A stretch of 64,000 nucleotides of DNA from Gemmatales bacterium (lineage in GTDB: Bacteria > Planctomycetota > Planctomycetia > Gemmatales > HRBIN36): NCBI GenBank assembly GCA_025060195.1, contig JANXCQ010000013.1, positions 54,921-118,920 on the forward strand, read 5' to 3'. Position numbers and translations under genes: made by a program. The notes beneath the pieces were generated by a model. The model was given only the letters and a program-made list of their open reading frames with translations. It did not search any database and had not been told where the DNA came from. Positions 26,016 through 35,265 of this stretch are shown here, in pieces (position 1 is the first letter of the stretch; each line of letters starts with the position of its first letter).

Positions 26016-27680
26016 CTAATATCCAGGCGGGAATTTCGCTGGGTCGGCTACGATTGGATCAGGCGGATCGCTTTGTAAAGCGCGTAGGAAGTTGACGAGG
26101 TCTTTCTTTTCTTGGTCGGTGAGGTTCAGGCGTAGGGGGACGATGGGTTTGCCGTCGAAGAGTTTGACTTCGGGGCCTTTATAGTTTTTGGGATCCCGGA
26201 GATAGGCTTGCTCGGCTTGGACGTCGCGCATTTTCGGGTCGAGCCAGGGATTTGCTTGGCCTCCGCGGTCATAGAAGTTGATGACATCTTCGAGAGTTTT
26301 CTCGCTGCCGTCATGCATGTACGGGGCGGTACTCAGCAGGCCGCGGAGTGTCGGGGTTTTGAAGGCACCGACCAATTGTGGATCTTTATGACCAAGCATT
26401 TGCGCGCCAAATCGCCCAATATTGTTTTTGGTCAGCTTTCCATCGCTGAAGCCCACCCCGAGATTGTGGAATTGGTGGTCGGTAAAGTTATCGCCGGCAT
26501 GGCACTGGTTACAACGTGCCTTTCCGAAGAATAAATTGCGACCGTTGAGAATACTCTTGGCCAGTTCGGGAATTTTCTCCAAGTCTTTAGCATTTTCGGG
26601 GTCGAGATGGAAAGGACTCAGGGCGTGCTTATCTTTGCGGGCAAACGCTTCCTTCAGGACTCGTTCGTAATCCTGGACCTGTAGGGTGAAATCGGCGAGT
26701 CCGGCGGCCTCGACGCGTTCGCGCATGGCCAATTCCGCACGGTCGTGGATCGAATTGCCGATGAGCACTAGGCGTTCGTACGAAGCGATGGCCTTGGCTG
26801 TGGCGTCGCGAGTGGGGAGCGTGCCAAAAACCCGCTGGAACAACTGTACCAGTTCACTGTTTTGGCGGAGGCGTTTCACTGCCTCGTGCCAGGCGTTACC
26901 CTTGCCGTCCCACATTTCGAGAGGATTTTGCACGGGCCCTTGGGCTTGGTCTTCTAGAGAAACGGCCCGACCGTCCCAGAATTGCAGCAGGTTATAAGCC
27001 GAGTTCATCACCGTCGGTGCGCTAAAGCTGCCTTTGTTCCCGAAGATACCGGTAGATACGGGTTCCTGATCGGTGAAACCTTTGTTGGGGTGGTGACAGG
27101 TGGAGCAAGAGACCGAGTTATCTGACGAAAGGAGTCGGCTAAAGTAAAGCTTTTTACCCAGCACGAATTTGCTGACCGTGATGGGGTTCTCCGAGGGCAC
27201 GGGCGGGCTTTGGGTCAGACCCAGCGGGACTTTGATCTTGACGACTTTCCGTTCGATGAGCTGGCCCGTCTTGGGGTGTGTCACCTTTTCAGTGGCTTCA
27301 TTCCAGAACTGGGGCAGCTTGTTCCATTCTTCCAACTGTTGCGTGCGGTTGACAAAGTAGATTGGCACCTGTTGTTCAAAGGGCTCGATGAGACTTTCAT
27401 CAGGTAAGAGCACATCCGGGTCAGGGGATGCAGATTCAGCGCTTTGGACGGGTTCAGCCTGAGCAGGTTTTGCCACTTCTTGGGGCGGAACTTTGAGGAC
27501 TTCTGCGAAGGTAGGTTTAGCCAGGGGATTGATAGCGTCGGTGTGAGGAGGTGCGGAAGTTTTCGTAGGCTTAGGAGACTCGGCCTTGGCCAGCGAGGTC
27601 GGTGAAGGCGTCCTGGAACATGCGGCCACAAATACAGCTAAGCACAATCCGGTAGAGATCAAGGTGTAGCCCAGTCGCAT
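26016..27680 (-). CDS. di-heme cytochrome c peroxidase (MauG/CcpA family) lipoprotein
   Basis: The 554-residue protein reduces peroxide with electrons from small cytochromes, or acts as a MauG-like oxidase, outside the cytoplasmic membrane. It has a lipobox (AVFVAAC, Cys21), a 90-residue Pro/Ser/Ala-rich spacer, and two c-type heme sites: CSTCH (C192-C195-H196) and CNQCH (C390-C393-H394). The segment FSAPTVMNSAYNLLQFWDGR and the late FKTPTLRGLLSTAPYMHDGS are typical of the family. The start follows GGGGAGGAAAAATCC. The ferredoxin gene ends 45 bases upstream on the same strand, so the two probably share a transcript. Confidence 0.93.
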   Translation of the reverse strand: MRLGYTLISTGLCLAVFVAACSRTPSPTSLAKAESPKPTKTSAPPHTDAINPLAKPTFAEVLKVPPQEVAKPAQAEPVQSAESASPDPDVLLPDESLIEPFEQQVPIYFVNRTQQLEEWNKLPQFWNEATEKVTHPKTGQLIERKVVKIKVPLGLTQSPPVPSENPITVSKFVLGKKLYFSRLLSSDNSVSCSTCHHPNKGFTDQEPVSTGIFGNKGSFSAPTVMNSAYNLLQFWDGRAVSLEDQAQGPVQNPLEMWDGKGNAWHEAVKRLRQNSELVQLFQRVFGTLPTRDATAKAIASYERLVLIGNSIHDRAELAMRERVEAAGLADFTLQVQDYERVLKEAFARKDKHALSPFHLDPENAKDLEKIPELAKSILNGRNLFFGKARCNQCHAGDNFTDHQFHNLGVGFSDGKLTKNNIGRFGAQMLGHKDPQLVGAFKTPTLRGLLSTAPYMHDGSEKTLEDVINFYDRGGQANPWLDPKMRDVQAEQAYLRDPKNYKGPEVKLFDGKPIVPLRLNLTDQEKKDLVNFLRALQSDPPDPIVADPAKFPPGY

Positions 27681-27724
27681 GGATTTTTCCTCCCCATGAT
27701 GCGAAAGAAGCCTGGCTGGTTCGA

Positions 27725-28099
27725 TCAGGCTTTGGGTACTTGTTGCTCGGCATAAAGCTCAGCCAGCTGTCGAGCCACTTGCACTAGGCGTTCCTGGTTC
27801 TTTTCTACATAGGCAGGTGGGCCGCCTTTGGTGGCGACTACTTCGTGGACTTTTGCGGTGGGCACCATTTCAATGGCGTCCCAGGGGCACCAGCGCTCGC
27901 ACAGGGCGCAACCGATGCAACGTTCCAGGTCAATGTCCACGAACGTTTGTAGCGGTGGCAAATCTTCTCCAGGAACTTTGTAGATGCAGTCGACAGGGCA
28001 AACCTCGATACAGGCCTCACAACCCGTACAATTGTCGGCAAAAACGACGGCTAATTCTTTGGGCAGTTTTTTTCGTGCTTTTCCAGCACCCTTAGCCAT
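27725..28099 (-). CDS. ferredoxin with two [4Fe-4S] cluster motifs
   Basis: A 124-residue ferredoxin carrying two C-x2-C-x2-C-x3-C motifs: C24-C27-C30-C34 in NCTGCEACIEVCP and C61-C64-C67-C71 in RCIGCALCERWCP. The spacing between motifs and the extra N- and C-terminal tails (PPAYVEKNQERLVQVARQL) are longer than in the smallest bacterial ferredoxins. The start follows TAGGAG. It carries electrons in the cytoplasm; its partner is unknown. It lies upstream of the di-heme peroxidase in the same orientation. An AT-rich dyad at 28199-28219 lies in its promoter region. Confidence 0.9.
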   Translation of the reverse strand: MAKGAGKARKKLPKELAVVFADNCTGCEACIEVCPVDCIYKVPGEDLPPLQTFVDIDLERCIGCALCERWCPWDAIEMVPTAKVHEVVATKGGPPAYVEKNQERLVQVARQLAELYAEQQVPKA

Positions 28100-28198
28100 G
28101 AGCTGGGCTCCTATGGTGGAAGAAAAGAGAGGGGCGGCGTAAAGGGCAAATCGTCGCTTACATGCTAATCATATTAGCTCAGGTCTTTCGGGGCAAGT

Positions 28199-28219
28199 TA
28201 ATAGTAATAATAACTATTA
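28199..28219. promoter_or_regulatory. AT-rich dyad TAATAGT-N7-ACTATTA upstream of ferredoxin
   Basis: A perfect 7-base inverted repeat with AATAATA centre lies about 100 bases upstream of the ferredoxin start. The 21-base, AT-rich, symmetric form recalls Fur-type boxes (GATAATGATAATCATTATC), and iron control would suit a ferredoxin-peroxidase pair. The match to Fur is only by general form. Confidence 0.35.
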
Positions 28220-28336
28220 CTGTTTTCAGCTCAGGCTGATGAAAGACAGCAGGCGTAGCTTGAGGGAGTTGGGGGAAGTTTAGCTGTGGTGAGACAAAGT
28301 CCATGTTGCGCTACGAGAAAAAATTTTGGGTGACAT

Positions 28337-28365
28337 CTGGCAGTCAATTTAGCGCCAATTATAAT
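28337..28365 (+). promoter_or_regulatory. candidate sigma-70 promoter for the ACT-domain gene
   Basis: CTGGCA (28337-28342, four of six to TTGACA) and a perfect TATAAT (28360-28365) are 17 bases apart, ending 42 bases before the ATG. Confidence 0.55.
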
Positions 28366-28407
28366 CGTAAATGGGCGCATCTACGAGTATAAGTGAGGAG
28401 AAGCAAC

Positions 28408-28833
28408 ATGGCTTTAGACGTCAAGAAGATTGATGTGTACGTAGCAGAGATTGAGGACCGTCCTGGTGCCTTGGCGGAAAAACTGGCACCTTTGGCCGAG
28501 GCGAAAGTGGACTTAGCCTTCGCGTTTGCCCGCCGGCGACCTGATGTGCCGGGCAAGGGGGTGGTTTACTTAGGCCCCATCACTGGCGCGAAAGCCAAGA
28601 AAGCTGCCGAGGGGGTTGGGATTGTCCCGGCCACGGATATTGTTGCACTGCGGGTGGAGGGTCCGAATCGTCCCGGCGCGCTTCACGATGTGGTGAAAGT
28701 GTTGGGCGATGCCGGCATCAATCTGCGGGGTGTTTCCGCTGGGGTGATCGGCAAGCGATGGGTCTGCTTCTTGGCCTTCGATAGCAAGGAAGATGCCCAA
28801 AAAGCCGCGCGCTTGGTGAAGAGCGTGAAGTAA
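28408..28833 (+). CDS. tandem ACT-domain protein
   Basis: A 141-residue protein made of two ACT domains. The first starts KKIDVYVAEIEDRPGALAEKLAPLAEAKVDL, the second VALRVEGPNRPGALHDVVKVLGDAGINLRGV. ACT domains bind small ligands, mostly amino acids, and regulate linked or partner enzymes. No catalytic part is present, so it acts as a free sensor or subunit. ATG 28408 has GAGGAG 7 bases upstream. The gene stands alone, in tail-to-tail orientation with the ANTAR gene. Confidence 0.88.
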   Translation: MALDVKKIDVYVAEIEDRPGALAEKLAPLAEAKVDLAFAFARRRPDVPGKGVVYLGPITGAKAKKAAEGVGIVPATDIVALRVEGPNRPGALHDVVKVLGDAGINLRGVSAGVIGKRWVCFLAFDSKEDAQKAARLVKSVK

Positions 28834-28974
28834 CCACCACGACAGGCCCACGTGCCATCGCGAAATTCGGCCCCCGCTTGTCGATACGGCTCCTGTCACG
28901 TTGCTGATGAATGGGAAGCAAACCTTGCGGGCATTCCGATTGGAATTTGGTCGTCGAGCCTGGTAGAGATTGTC

Positions 28975-29586
28975 TCACGAAGGTCTGTGCAGCTGCGCTC
29001 GGGCAGCGGACTGAACGTCTTTTAGCATCTCCGCCGCCAGTTCGATTAGGCGTCGGCGTTGTTGTCGGGCCAGGCGTCGCAGATGTCGATAGGCTTGCTC
29101 TTCTGACCAGCCGTGTTGCTGAATTAGCTGGGCTTTTGCTTTCTCAATCACTAGCCTTTGCTGTTGTTGCTGACGCAGTCGTTCAATTTCCCGAGTGAGC
29201 GCCGCTTGGCGTTCCAGGGCCGCTTGCAGCGAAATGATTGCGGCGTAGATACCATCGCAGCCCGCGCTGATGGGGACGAAGGCGGCCTGCTTGACCAACT
29301 GAAGTAGGCGGTGGGGTGAACGGAGCGGCGTGTCGAGCACAAATAAGGTGGGCACAGGTAGCCCCGCTAAAAAGGCCGCGGCCAGTTCTTCTTCATGATG
29401 GCTCAGTCGGCACACGACTACATCCACTTGGCCTGAACGCAGTACCCCTGGCAATGGCCGGGACCATTCTGATGTACCCAGTATGGTCACCTGGCCGGAA
29501 GTCGCTTGTTGCAAGTCGCCCAGCCAGCGCCTTAACTCCTCGTGGCGCGCGTCAGCACCGCTACCCAACAGCCAGAGTCGTAACAT
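28975..29586 (-). CDS. ANTAR-domain response regulator-like protein
   Basis: ANTAR domains bind hairpin pairs in RNA and block termination, as in NasR and AmiR. The C-terminal 60 residues here (VIEKAKAQLIQQHGWSEEQA, then YRHLRRLARQQRRRLIELAAEML) fit well, after a coiled-coil linker with LEREIERL-like heptads. The N-terminal 120 residues resemble a receiver fold but lack the acidic DD pair near the start and a clear phospho-acceptor Asp in the usual D-x-x-M-P setting, so it may be a pseudo-receiver. It lies 100 bases downstream of a P-II gene on the same strand, which suggests nitrogen control. Confidence 0.85.
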   Translation of the reverse strand: MLRLWLLGSGADARHEELRRWLGDLQQATSGQVTILGTSEWSRPLPGVLRSGQVDVVVCRLSHHEEELAAAFLAGLPVPTLFVLDTPLRSPHRLLQLVKQAAFVPISAGCDGIYAAIISLQAALERQAALTREIERLRQQQQQRLVIEKAKAQLIQQHGWSEEQAYRHLRRLARQQRRRLIELAAEMLKDVQSAARAQLHRPS

Positions 29587-29687
29587 GGCGACCTCCAGGG
29601 CAAAGGACTGGCACTCGTTCTTGCGGCTGTTTCAGCGATGCGACGAGGCGTCTGACGTTTTGGCCGTCGGGGCTTCGTGGCCAGAGA

Positions 29688-30035
29688 TCAAATCGCCTCG
29701 GGCCCTTGCTCGCCGGTGCGAATGCGGTAGCAGTTTTCCAAAGGCACGATAAAGATTTTACCGTCGCCGACCCGTCCCTCCGGACCCGTGCGGGCCGCCT
29801 CCATAATGGCGTTCACGGTCTTTTCTACGAAATCTTCGTTGACTGCAATTTGGAGCATAATTTTGCGGACATAGTTGACCGTTACCTCATGGGTGCGGAA
29901 CATTTCGCTTTGCCCCTTTTGCCGACCGAAGCCATAGACTTCCATCCAGGTTAGGCGGAAAACTTCAACGGCGTTCAGTGCTTTGCGCACTGCGTCGAGT
30001 TTTTCGGGACGAATGGTCGCGAAAATCAGTTTCAT
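29688..30035 (-). CDS. P-II family nitrogen regulator lacking the T-loop tyrosine
   Basis: A 115-residue P-II protein. The family senses 2-oxoglutarate and ATP/ADP and binds transporters or enzymes through the T-loop. ATG 30035 gives the standard N-terminus MKLIFATIRPEKLDAVRKAL; the frame is open far upstream but that part looks non-coding. GFGRQKGQSEMF precedes the T-loop, and the C-terminal signature GKIFIVPLENCYRIRTGEQG is intact. Position 51, usually the uridylylated Tyr, is Val, and Tyr46 is Phe, so uridylylation at that site is excluded. The ANTAR gene follows. There is no glnA or amtB in view. Confidence 0.88.
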   Translation of the reverse strand: MKLIFATIRPEKLDAVRKALNAVEVFRLTWMEVYGFGRQKGQSEMFRTHEVTVNYVRKIMLQIAVNEDFVEKTVNAIMEAARTGPEGRVGDGKIFIVPLENCYRIRTGEQGPEAI

Positions 30036-30391
30036 AAGTCGCACCGTCAGGTCTGGAGCCGGTTGCTCGTTTCGGCTGTGAACGGATTCTCCCCTTGCTG
30101 GGCAGTATTGTATGAAAAAGCAACCCTGGGTATCGTGGCACTCCGCGACTTGCTGGAGGCGCTGTAGCGCTCGAATTGTGCTGGTCGGTGCGTCAAACAG
30201 GTCGCGGTTGAAACAGGCGTTATATGCCGCGAGTATTTGCGTCTGGAGGACTAAAGCGGCCCTGTCAGTGGGCATAAGGATTAGAGGAACCAACTCGACT
30301 TGAATATCACTCAAAAGGAAACGTCCTCATCATAGGCGTGTCGATTGGAAGCTGAAATAGACTTTTCATCATCCACACAGGGAGGCCAGTC
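30036..30391. other. divergent intergenic region, P-II / large secreted protein
   Basis: About 355 bases. The minus-strand frame upstream of the P-II start stays open to 30314 but is unlike any P-II extension. No consensus promoter is seen for either gene. Confidence 0.35.
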
Positions 30392-33300
30392 ATGCACTGT
30401 AACATCCCTTGGAGGTTTGGTTGGGGAGTAACAGTGGGTGTGATCGGGGTCAGTCTATTGGCTTGGCCCGAAGTCGTACCGAGCCAAGAGAAGCCAGTTG
30501 CACCCCGCGTCTTGGAGATGCGGACGCAGACGGTAGGAGAGAATATTTACTTCCATGTGCGGTTGGAAAACGTGCCTGATTGGCCCCCGTTACGCTGGGC
30601 GGAAGTTAGTCGCCCCGCGCTAGCCTTGTCGCCAGGTAGGCCGATGGTCGCAGTCAGCCTGTTTACGGGCGCTCCGCGCTTAGTTTCTCAGGACGACGTC
30701 GTGGAGTCAGCTTATTTGCTTTGGGATACAATTGATTTGCATCAAGTATCCGAGGAAGTTAGCCGAGGCTGGTTTGAGCCTGCTCGAGCGGTCGAGCGAG
30801 TGAATAATCCGCTGGAACTACAGCGCTTAGCGCCGCGGGGCCTGCATTTTGTGGGTAAGCTCCGGAAACGCGCTCCCGCACGGTTTCTGCTGATTTACAC
30901 GACCCTAACAGAGCAGGAGTTGCCTCATCCGTTTCGCGAAAAAGAGCGGCTGAAAGTTCGTTGGCCCCAGCGTCAGGAGATGCCGCTGACGATTGATTTT
31001 TCCCAAGCGACCCCCGTGGCTGCCCCTGTGAATCCCGCACGCCACAATCTTATGCAATGGGACGACCTGGAAGGCTTGTTTGCCATGGGCCAGGGGCAGT
31101 TTTTCGCGATTCAGGCTTGGCTCACTGAGGATCACGGGACAGGCTTTTACGATTTCGCCCGTATCATGAACAATCGCCGCTACGGCACCACTGTCGGGGC
31201 CTTGACTACCCGACGTCTCAACGATGAACGCGACTATCTGCAACGACAATTCGAGTTATTGACGGGAGCGGCGGCCATTGCGGAAACCGTCCAGATGGGT
31301 CGGCTCAGCGGCGCGAGCGCCTCCATCAGCCAGGGGCCGCGTACCGAAGATGTGGCCGATATTCGCGGGATCGACATCCCTGAAGTCAACTGGCACGCCT
31401 TGCTCAAGGATAAAAAACCCGAAATCGAACCGCTGGCCCACTTGGTGCCTCGCGATCAGTATTACGTGCACTTCAGTAACTTCGGGCGTTTCCTGGAAGC
31501 GGGGGATTTCCTGGAGCAGTGGGGTGCGCCGATTCTGCAAGCTTTCCGCCTGGCGGGCCAGGATTATCGTCTGCGGGAGCGATATGAACGTCAGTTATGC
31601 CTGAAGAGCTCAGTGCTGGCCAAGACCTTCGGCCCGCTCGTAGTCGAAAACGTGGCCCTGACAGGCAGCGATCTCTACTTGCGCGAAGGTTCCGATGTTA
31701 CCGTGTTATTCCGCGTCAAGAATCTGGCCCTGTTCATGGCCGCAGTGAATAACCAAATTGACCAGGCGCGTAAGGCATGGGGGAAGGAGCTCAAAGAGGA
31801 CAAAGCTCAGTATCAGGGAGTGACCATCGAGAGTTTCGTGACGCCGTTGCGGGAGGTCAGTACGCATCGCTGTGTGCTCGACGAGCAAGTGGTGGTGTAC
31901 AGTAACTCGCCCGTGGCCATCCGCAGGATTATTGACACGGCCAAGAAAAAATTGCCTGCCCTGGCCGGCTCCGATGATTTCCGTTACATGCGGAGCGTAT
32001 TCCCATACAAAGACCCGAACGAGGATGCGTTTCTCTTCTTTTCCGACGAGTTTTTGCGTGCTTTGTTAGGCCCAGTTACCCGTATCAAGGAGAGCCGACG
32101 TTCCGAAGCGCTGGCCTCGTTGTATATGCTGCATCACGGGGCGCTCTATGCGGCGTGGCAAACGGGTAAGCTCCCCGCGACGCATCAGGACCTTCTGCGC
32201 GTCAGCGGGTTGCGGGAGAAAGAACTTTATCAGCCCGAGGGCAAGGAATTGCGGTGGGACGGACAACGCCAAGTGGCCGTCTCCGATGCGTATAACACGA
32301 TCCACTTCGCTACTCCGCTCATCGAGTTGCCTTTGGATAAGGTAACCAAGGAGGAGCGGCAGGCTTACGAATCGTTCCGTACCCGTTACATTTGGTTATG
32401 GAATGGCGCGTTCGATCCCGTTGGGCTGCGCCTCCGCATTCGCCCCCAGGAGGTCGTAGCCGAGACTTTTATCCTGCCCCTCATCAATGTGCCGCAGTAT
32501 CGCAACCTGCGTCAGGAATATGGCGGAAAGACTGTCCAATTCGACCTAGAGCAAATTCCGCCTGAAGGAATTTTGTACTGGCTGGTGCACTTCCCCGAAA
32601 CATCGTCGCTACGTCGCTTTTTGGGCGACATTTTGCGGCCGAACCTGGGGCCGAATTTTCAGCAATTTTTCCGCGCCATCGGCGAACAAGCACGGTTGGG
32701 ACTACACGACGATCCTTTCCTGGCGGACTTGGCCGAAAACTTGCTCTTGGGTTATCTCCTCGGCAGCATGAAGGAGGTGCCAGACCATGCTTACATGCGC
32801 CAAGCCTTTAGTCTGCCGGTGATAGCCGGGGTGGATGTGCGCAACCCCCTTATTTTCGCAACCATCTTGAGTGCGCTCAAGGCCCTGGTGGACAACGCTG
32901 CGCCCCAGTTAGTGACTTGGCAACCGCTGGAAAAGGATCAGCACGGTTACAAGATCGTCGCGATTCGCCCTGTGCCGAACGAATGGCTCGACCGTTGGTT
33001 CAATCCCCCAGACACGCCGGAAAAAGACCGCTTCACGCCCGGCATTTATTACACCACGGTGGGCAACATGTTCTACGTGAGTTTACGCGAGGATATACTT
33101 CGCCAAATCATAGACTGGCACGTGGCGCAGAAAAAAGCTAAGGCCAAGCCCGGTGCCACCGCATTGGGGAAAACGGTTGAAGCGCATATGGTGCTGCAGC
33201 TTAGCCCGCAGGCGGCGAAACGCCTTTGGCCCGTGGCCATGTGGTATGTCGAAACGGAAATCGCGGCCTCGGCCATAAACAACACAGCGCTACTCTACCC

Positions 33301-33613
33301 GCTATGGCGGGGCAAGATCGTGCCCTATGAGGCCCGCGAACAACAACTTTATGACGCCGCCTATCGCCTCTACGGTTTTGCCCCCATCAGTCCCGACCAA
33401 TCGAAAGTGGTCTTCGATGAAAAACGCGATCTGGTGGTCAACGAGAAGCATGGGAGCGTGTCGGAACCGTGGTTTCCGCGGCAACCGACGCCGGATTCGC
33501 CGGTGGGCCAACTGCTTCATTCGGTGCGTAATGTGCGTGCCTCCTTGGAATTTCGCCTGGATGGTGCCTATACCGTCCTGACCATTGAGCGCAACTCTGC
33601 CCAAGCACGTTGA
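30392..33613 (+). CDS. large exported protein of unknown function
   Basis: A 1073-residue protein with a signal peptide (FGWGVTVGVIGVSLLAWPEVVPSQ) and a GGGAGG site before the ATG. I recognise no catalytic family. The body mixes alpha and beta with phrases such as LVPRDQYYVHFSNFGRFLEA, LYLREGSDVTVLFRVKNLAL, AFLFFSDEFLRALLGPV and VAGVDVRNPLIFATILSALK, which loosely recall the DUF3352-type repeated beta-alpha layout of exported proteins. There are two places (about residues 400-500 and 850-960) where a gapped YYVHF / YYTTVGNMFYVS pattern recurs, hinting at an internal duplication. It is a single-gene unit. Confidence 0.8.
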   Translation: MHCNIPWRFGWGVTVGVIGVSLLAWPEVVPSQEKPVAPRVLEMRTQTVGENIYFHVRLENVPDWPPLRWAEVSRPALALSPGRPMVAVSLFTGAPRLVSQDDVVESAYLLWDTIDLHQVSEEVSRGWFEPARAVERVNNPLELQRLAPRGLHFVGKLRKRAPARFLLIYTTLTEQELPHPFREKERLKVRWPQRQEMPLTIDFSQATPVAAPVNPARHNLMQWDDLEGLFAMGQGQFFAIQAWLTEDHGTGFYDFARIMNNRRYGTTVGALTTRRLNDERDYLQRQFELLTGAAAIAETVQMGRLSGASASISQGPRTEDVADIRGIDIPEVNWHALLKDKKPEIEPLAHLVPRDQYYVHFSNFGRFLEAGDFLEQWGAPILQAFRLAGQDYRLRERYERQLCLKSSVLAKTFGPLVVENVALTGSDLYLREGSDVTVLFRVKNLALFMAAVNNQIDQARKAWGKELKEDKAQYQGVTIESFVTPLREVSTHRCVLDEQVVVYSNSPVAIRRIIDTAKKKLPALAGSDDFRYMRSVFPYKDPNEDAFLFFSDEFLRALLGPVTRIKESRRSEALASLYMLHHGALYAAWQTGKLPATHQDLLRVSGLREKELYQPEGKELRWDGQRQVAVSDAYNTIHFATPLIELPLDKVTKEERQAYESFRTRYIWLWNGAFDPVGLRLRIRPQEVVAETFILPLINVPQYRNLRQEYGGKTVQFDLEQIPPEGILYWLVHFPETSSLRRFLGDILRPNLGPNFQQFFRAIGEQARLGLHDDPFLADLAENLLLGYLLGSMKEVPDHAYMRQAFSLPVIAGVDVRNPLIFATILSALKALVDNAAPQLVTWQPLEKDQHGYKIVAIRPVPNEWLDRWFNPPDTPEKDRFTPGIYYTTVGNMFYVSLREDILRQIIDWHVAQKKAKAKPGATALGKTVEAHMVLQLSPQAAKRLWPVAMWYVETEIAASAINNTALLYPLWRGKIVPYEAREQQLYDAAYRLYGFAPISPDQSKVVFDEKRDLVVNEKHGSVSEPWFPRQPTPDSPVGQLLHSVRNVRASLEFRLDGAYTVLTIERNSAQAR

Positions 33614-33804
33614 AGCCGCGATTCCGGAGCAATTCCTAGCCTACCCGCATCGGCTTAACGTACGCGTATCATTGGCTCGTCGCCCCGCGTTAGCACACAA
33701 CAATCACTGCCCAATGCGAGGCATTTGAGACTGGCTAACGTGGCCATCGATAAGTAGCCAACACGGCTCCCGAGCTAACGCGGCACCGTCACTTTGGGAG
33801 CTAT

Positions 33805-35265
33805 TCACTCCCGCCTGTGCCAGCGGAGAATGGGTTCGCGAGCGGCCCGAACCTCGTCGGGTCGGCTAACAGGCAGAGTGTGCGGCGCCTGACGAAGAAA
33901 TTCGCTATCTTCTTGAACAATCTGACGGAGCGTGTCGGCAAAGGCATCTAGCGTCTCTTTGTTCTCAGTTTCGGTAGGTTCAATCATCAGTGCTTCGGGA
34001 ACGACCAGGGGAAAATAGACGGTCGGCGCGTGATAACCGAAATCAAGCAAACGCTTGGCTATGTCCATCGCCGTGATATGTCGTTCCCGCTTAAGCCGCG
34101 CGGCGCTGGCCACGAACTCGTGCATGCAACGCTGGCCATGAGGTACGTCGAGAAACTGACGCACGCGATGCAATAAATAATTGGCGTTGAGCACCGCCTG
34201 CTCACTGACGCGTCGTAAGCCTTCCGGGCCTAAGGTGCGGAGATAGCAATAGCCCCGAATCAGTATGCCGACATTTCCGAAAAAGCTTCGCACACGGCCA
34301 ATCGAGAGCGGGCGGTTCTCGTCCAGATAGAATCGCCCTGATGCATCGCGGGCCACAACCGGCACGGGCAAGAACGGCGCCAGGAAGTCGCGCACTGCGA
34401 CGGGCCCTGCCCCAGGTCCGCCAGAGCCGTGAGGGCCGGTGAACGTTTTGTGCACATTGTAATGCATCATGTCGGCACCAAAATCGCCTGGCCGACAACG
34501 CCCGAGCAACGCATTCATATTCGCTCCGTCCAGGTACACCAGGCCTCCCACTTCATGAATCCGCCGAGCTATTTCCAGGATGTTCGTCTCAAACAGGCCG
34601 AGGGTGTTCGGATTGGTAATCATAAACACAGCCACGCGGTCGTTGAGCTTACTCGCCAGGTCGTGGAGATCCACTAAACCCTGTCCATTGCTCTTGACCG
34701 TACTCACGTGGAAGCCCGCAATGGCAGCACTGGCTGGGTTCGTGCCATGAGCACTGTCAGGGATAAGTACGATGTCCCGGCGCTCGCCTCGATGACGGAA
34801 ATAAGCCGACGCCATGAGCAATGCGGTCAGCTCCCCCTGAGCCCCAGCTGCCGGCTGAAGCGACACCGCAGGCAGGCCCGCAATTTCCCCTAACAAGTTT
34901 TGCAAGTGCCACAGCAATTCCAGTAAACCTTGGATGGTACTATCGTCTTGCAACGGATGGACATCTGCTAACCCAGGCAGACTGGCCAGCCGTTCGTGCC
35001 GTTTGGGATTGTATTTCATGGTGCACGAACCTAGCGGATAGAAATTGGTATCTACGCTCATATTCCGCGTGGATAAGTTGATGAAGTGGCGCACCACGTC
35101 CACTTCGCTCAACTCAGGTAACGGAGGCGGTGTCGTGGCCAAAAAGCGACTTGGCAGCATTTGCTCCAGGTCCACCTGGGGTACATCACAGGCAGGCACC
35201 CGATGACAGCGTCGCCCCGGTCGGCTCAGTTCAAAAAGCAAGGCGGTAGATTGCGGTTTATCCAT
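33805..35265 (-). CDS. gcvPB: glycine dehydrogenase (decarboxylating) subunit 2
   Basis: The beta subunit of the two-subunit P-protein of the glycine cleavage system, which decarboxylates glycine with PLP and passes the aminomethyl group to the H-protein lipoyl arm. The 486-residue protein has NLSTRNMSVDTNFYPLGSCT near the N-terminus, the DGANMNALLGRCRPGDFGAD motif, and the PLP lysine in HYNVHKTFTGPHGSGGPG, with the glycine-rich loop after it. Its partner gcvPA, and gcvT and gcvH, are not in the window, although gcvPA usually lies just upstream. The first ATG is used; the N-terminus (MDKPQSTALLFELSRPGRRC) fits the family. Confidence 0.95.
   Translation of the reverse strand: MDKPQSTALLFELSRPGRRCHRVPACDVPQVDLEQMLPSRFLATTPPPLPELSEVDVVRHFINLSTRNMSVDTNFYPLGSCTMKYNPKRHERLASLPGLADVHPLQDDSTIQGLLELLWHLQNLLGEIAGLPAVSLQPAAGAQGELTALLMASAYFRHRGERRDIVLIPDSAHGTNPASAAIAGFHVSTVKSNGQGLVDLHDLASKLNDRVAVFMITNPNTLGLFETNILEIARRIHEVGGLVYLDGANMNALLGRCRPGDFGADMMHYNVHKTFTGPHGSGGPGAGPVAVRDFLAPFLPVPVVARDASGRFYLDENRPLSIGRVRSFFGNVGILIRGYCYLRTLGPEGLRRVSEQAVLNANYLLHRVRQFLDVPHGQRCMHEFVASAARLKRERHITAMDIAKRLLDFGYHAPTVYFPLVVPEALMIEPTETENKETLDAFADTLRQIVQEDSEFLRQAPHTLPVSRPDEVRAAREPILRWHRRE

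Noticed and set aside
30036..30314. N-terminal extension of the P-II frame
   Set aside because: The standard P-II start MKLIFATIRP lies at 30035 and the upstream residues resemble no known extension.
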